A DNA stretch of 7,048 nucleotides from an uncultured Prevotella sp. (GTDB lineage Bacteria; Bacteroidota; Bacteroidia; Bacteroidales; Bacteroidaceae). The stretch lies in the NCBI GenBank assembly GCA_946625715.1, contig CAMOTK010000105.1:1-7048 (forward strand). The letters are read 5' to 3'. Under the pieces are notes generated by a model. That model was not told the DNA's origin. It saw nothing but the letters and a program-made list of their open reading frames with translations, and ran no database searches. This document shows, piece by piece, positions 6,671 to 7,048 of the stretch (position 1 is its first letter; each line of letters opens with the position of its first letter). A program made the translations under genes and the position numbers.

Positions 6671-7048
6671 AGTTCCGCTTCCTTCATACGCTCGGCGTTT
6701 TCGGCCACGATGAGCGCGTCAATCATGGGCTGGATGTCGCCACCGAGGAAGCCCTGCAGGTCGTGGGTGGTGAATCCGATGCGGTGGTCGGTCACGCGGC
6801 CCTGCGGGAAGTTGTAGGTACGGATTTTGGCCGAGCGGTCGCCTGTGGATACGAGCGTCTTTCGGCGCGAGGCAATGTCGTCGACGTACTTCTGGTGCTC
6901 CTTGTCGTAGATGAACGTGTAGAGTCGCGACAGTGCGCGCTCCTTGTTCTTGGGCTGGTCGCGGGTCTCGGTACATTCGATGAGAATCTCTTCGGTCTCG
7001 CCCGTGTTGGGGTTCTTCCACATATAGCGCAGGCGCACGCCCGATTCC
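6667..7048 (-). CDS. prfA: Peptide chain release factor 1, C-terminal fragment
   Basis: Recognises UAA and UAG stop codons in the ribosomal A site and triggers release of the finished protein. Only the last 126 codons are in the window; the 5' part runs off the right edge. The visible frame begins ESGVRLRY, the segment that in class I release factors follows the catalytic GGQ motif by a few residues, so GGQ should lie just outside the window (inference). Further matches are ECTETRDQPKNKERAL, EHQKYVDDIASRRKT, and the strongly conserved STGDRSAKIRTYNFPQGR stretch followed by VTDHRI, then the C-terminal IVAENAERMKEAEL. The STGDRSAKIRTYNFPQGRVTDHRI wording favours RF1 over RF2. An in-frame GTG at 7036-7038 is not a start. 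The TGA stop lies within the first unit of the heptamer repeat. Confidence 0.95.
   Translation of the reverse strand, partial: ESGVRLRYMWKNPNTGETEEILIECTETRDQPKNKERALSRLYTFIYDKEHQKYVDDIASRRKTLVSTGDRSAKIRTYNFPQGRVTDHRIGFTTHDLQGFLGGDIQPMIDALIVAENAERMKEAEL

Noticed and set aside
5742..6713. Plus-strand open frame of 323 codons opposite pyrF, ending in a repetitive [14 protein letters not shown] segment
   Set aside because: The repetitive end is only the translation of the heptamer array, and the rest is antisense to pyrF.
1..7048. Frequent GTCGTC, CGTCGA and GTCGAC words across the window as a dispersed repeat or CRISPR-like signal
   Set aside because: They fall at irregular spacing inside genes and reflect preferred Asp, Glu, Leu and Val codons on the minus strand. 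No spaced direct repeats are present.

Overview
The window is a compact chromosomal segment from a member of the Bacteroidales, most likely a Prevotella-like organism. This rests on the LpxC-FabZ fusion gene, release-factor and lipid A proteins whose wording matches Bacteroidetes homologues, A+T-rich TAnnTTTG promoter-like boxes, and start codons without clear Shine-Dalgarno sequences. Genus is an inference. All supported genes lie on the minus strand, so transcription runs from high to low coordinates. Almost every base is coding, and the only gene-free gaps are about 45 and 40 bases.

In transcription order, the right edge (6667-7048) holds the C-terminal third of peptide chain release factor 1 (prfA). 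A six-unit heptamer tandem repeat (6629-6670) spans the prfA stop codon and runs to two bases before the start of pyrF, which encodes OMP decarboxylase (5799-6626). An HD-domain, dNTPase-like phosphohydrolase (4568-5788) follows almost without a gap. A short A+T-rich gap with one or two promoter-like boxes then leads into a tight run: lpxD (3485-4522), lpxC-fabZ (2099-3481), lpxA (1325-2095), miaA (422-1324), and the start of a class A penicillin-binding protein (1-435) that continues off the left edge.

The core is the early lipid A pathway. LpxA acylates UDP-GlcNAc, LpxC deacetylates the product and LpxD adds the second acyl chain. FabZ, fused to LpxC, draws the same kind of (3R)-hydroxyacyl-ACP into chain elongation. 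The tRNA-modification gene miaA and a peptidoglycan synthase are appended downstream with zero or negative spacing, so outer-membrane and cell-wall synthesis are probably co-transcribed. The upstream part (prfA, pyrF, HD protein) is housekeeping for translation and nucleotides.

I found no mobile element, CRISPR array, RNA gene or previously undescribed system. The points most worth a second look are the heptamer repeat at the prfA/pyrF junction, the probable internal promoter before lpxD, and the penicillin-binding protein fragment, which is hidden under a longer spurious frame on the other strand.
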